DNA of 44,120 bases from Methanoregulaceae archaeon (lineage in GTDB: Archaea > Halobacteriota > Methanomicrobia > Methanomicrobiales > Methanospirillaceae), in NCBI GenBank assembly GCA_021371995.1, contig JAJFVA010000024.1:1-44120 (forward strand), written 5' to 3'. The position numbers and the translations under genes were made by a program. Below are positions 42,872-44,120 of this stretch, in pieces. Each line of letters begins with the position of its first letter. The stretch's first letter is position 1. The notes under the pieces are model-generated. The model saw only the letters and a list, made by a program, of their open reading frames with translations, did not search any database and was not told the origin of the DNA.

Positions 42872-44118
42872 TCAGTGCTCTCATGCCCTCCTATAATCAC
42901 GCAGCGTATATTGGAGAGGCAATTGCCAGTGTTCTTTCCCAGTCGGTCCGGGATATTGAGCTCATCATCATCGATGACGCATCTACCGATGGATCTGCTC
43001 GGATAATCGATGACTGGCGCCGAAAAGACGAAAGGATCACGGTGGTCATTCATCAGGTCAATCAGGGGATCGCCCGGACGATCAACGAAGGTTGCCGAAT
43101 TGCAAAGGGAAAGTACATCGCATTCATCGCTTCTGATGATGTCTGGATTCCTGATAAACTGGAAAAACAACTCCAGGTCCTTCGTGGCGATGAAAATCTG
43201 ATCGTCTGGTCGGAGGGCCTCATTATCGAAGAAAATGGATCCCTTACAGGAGAGACTTTTTCCCGTTATCATCATGCCGAAAATAAAAAGAAGACGGGCA
43301 ATATTTTTGATGAACTCCTTACAGGCAACTTCATTTTCGGATCCAGCATGATCTTCAAACGGGAGAACATCGCAACAATCCAATTTAATGAAGATCTCAA
43401 ATATCTGAATGATTTTCAGTTTAATGTCGACCTTGCGAATTTATACCACTATGCGTACATCGAAGAGCCCCTGGCACAATACCGTATCCATCGAAGGAAT
43501 ACCATTGCTGCGGATTTTGAGGGTCATTATCATGATTATCCGATCCTGGGGGGATATTTTCTCGAGCGATATGGCGATGTTATCAAAAACAGCATAAAAG
43601 TCAAGATATTCCTTGCGTCGGTTGAACATGTGAAAAAGATAGTCAGCATAAGGGAAGAGAAGATCGGGGTGATCAAAGAATACGCCGAATCTCTCGAAAA
43701 AGCCATGCAAAGAAGAGATGTCGAGGTTGCGGACCTGACCGGCCAGATGATTACGATAACTGAGCACGCAAAATCTCTCGAGAATACCATTCACCAGAAG
43801 GATGCCGAGATAGACAACGTCACTTCCTATTCACGTTCGCTTGAAGAGGCAGTACATCTGAAGGATGCCGAGATAGACAACGTCACTTCCTATTCACGTT
43901 CGCTTGAAGAGGCATTACACGTGAAGGATGCCGAGCTTAGTACTATCACAAGCTATGCTCGTTCGCTTGAAGACGCAGTACATCAGAGAGACTATACAAT
44001 CGGTGAACTCAACATACAAATCCAGCGGCTCACCGAATATTCACTTTCACTGGAAAATCAGATGAGTGCTATGAAAAGGAGTATTTTTATCTGGCTCAAG
44101 ATGCGGAAACAAGCATAA
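42862..44118 (+). CDS. GT2 family glycosyltransferase with repetitive coiled-coil tail
   Basis: 418 residues. GT-A domain about 1-240: LISALMPSYNHAAYIGEAIA, IIIDDASTDGS (nucleotide-sugar Asp), and FIASDDVWIPDKL (DxD-type site). From about 250 onward the chain is predicted coiled coil, with three near-identical 21-residue repeats at 313-375 (K-D-A-E-I-D-N-V-T-S-Y-S-R-S-L-E-E-A-V-H-L) and diverged units before and after. No membrane helix. It overlaps fdtB, so it may transfer the sugar made by this cluster. The coiled coil probably oligomerises or spaces the enzyme. Confidence 0.9.
   Translation: MPLISALMPSYNHAAYIGEAIASVLSQSVRDIELIIIDDASTDGSARIIDDWRRKDERITVVIHQVNQGIARTINEGCRIAKGKYIAFIASDDVWIPDKLEKQLQVLRGDENLIVWSEGLIIEENGSLTGETFSRYHHAENKKKTGNIFDELLTGNFIFGSSMIFKRENIATIQFNEDLKYLNDFQFNVDLANLYHYAYIEEPLAQYRIHRRNTIAADFEGHYHDYPILGGYFLERYGDVIKNSIKVKIFLASVEHVKKIVSIREEKIGVIKEYAESLEKAMQRRDVEVADLTGQMITITEHAKSLENTIHQKDAEIDNVTSYSRSLEEAVHLKDAEIDNVTSYSRSLEEALHVKDAELSTITSYARSLEDAVHQRDYTIGELNIQIQRLTEYSLSLENQMSAMKRSIFIWLKMRKQA
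43798..43986 (+). repeat. Three tandem 63-bp coding repeats
   Basis: Units at 43798-43860, 43861-43923 and 43924-43986 begin AAGGATGCCGAG. The first two differ at only a few bases near their 3' ends (GCAGTACATCTG versus GCATTACACGTG); the third is more diverged. All stay in frame (21 codons), so copy number can change without breaking the glycosyltransferase. Confidence 0.9.
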
Positions 44119-44120
44119 TT

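Noticed and set aside
1-44120. CRISPR arrays, insertion sequences, rRNA
   Set aside because: No spaced direct repeats, transposase motifs or rRNA-like sequence were found; the only tandem repeats are coding, at 43798-43986.

Overview
The window looks like chromosomal DNA of a methanogenic archaeon, most likely of the Methanomicrobiales (order-level placement is inference). The evidence is MfnA (methanofuran pathway), two FilR1-type methanogen regulators, an archaeal ATP-dependent DNA ligase, NreA with a C-terminal PCNA-binding motif, archaeal Dph2, UPF0216, DUF2117, PEGA and PKD surface proteins, and a WtpABC oxyanion transporter. Many genes overlap as ATGA.

Layout. (1) 1-11.7 kb, minus strand: a cut-off secreted protein, a secreted phosphoesterase with PKD, cohesin-like and dockerin-like parts, and a seven-gene translationally coupled operon (11621 down to 3295). 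The operon encodes two secreted membrane-anchored paralogues, a sulfite-oxidase-fold lipoprotein, WtpA, WtpB, WtpC and a large PEGA protein whose N-terminus is the same paralogous domain. This pairing of a surface protein family with a tungstate/molybdate importer is the best candidate here for an undescribed system. (2) 11.8-24.8 kb: housekeeping and regulatory genes (MBL hydrolase, DNA ligase, NreA, DUF2117, TPR protein, UbiA prenyltransferase, two FilR1-like regulators, UPF0216, tRNA-Val, DUF4389, SerA). It includes a frameshifted small lipoprotein gene and a regulator interrupted by an amber codon. (3) 24.9-30.4 kb, plus strand: ppsA-mfnA-hpt-dph2-METTL5-like methyltransferase, nearly all overlapping. 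(4) 30.5-44.1 kb: a surface-glycan locus, more AT-rich after about 34 kb. It has rfbACDB (dTDP-L-rhamnose), a 3,4-ketoisomerase, an aminotransferase and a hexapeptide acetyltransferase that together fit dTDP-3-acetamido-3,6-dideoxyhexose synthesis, a second DegT-type aminotransferase, a GT61 and a GT2 glycosyltransferase, and an unexpected pair: an unknown protein and a terpene-cyclase-like toroid protein with a DxDDT motif.

Between the two aminotransferase genes lie decayed fragments of a second ketoisomerase and a second acetyltransferase, showing gene turnover in this locus. No CRISPR array, insertion sequence or rRNA was seen.
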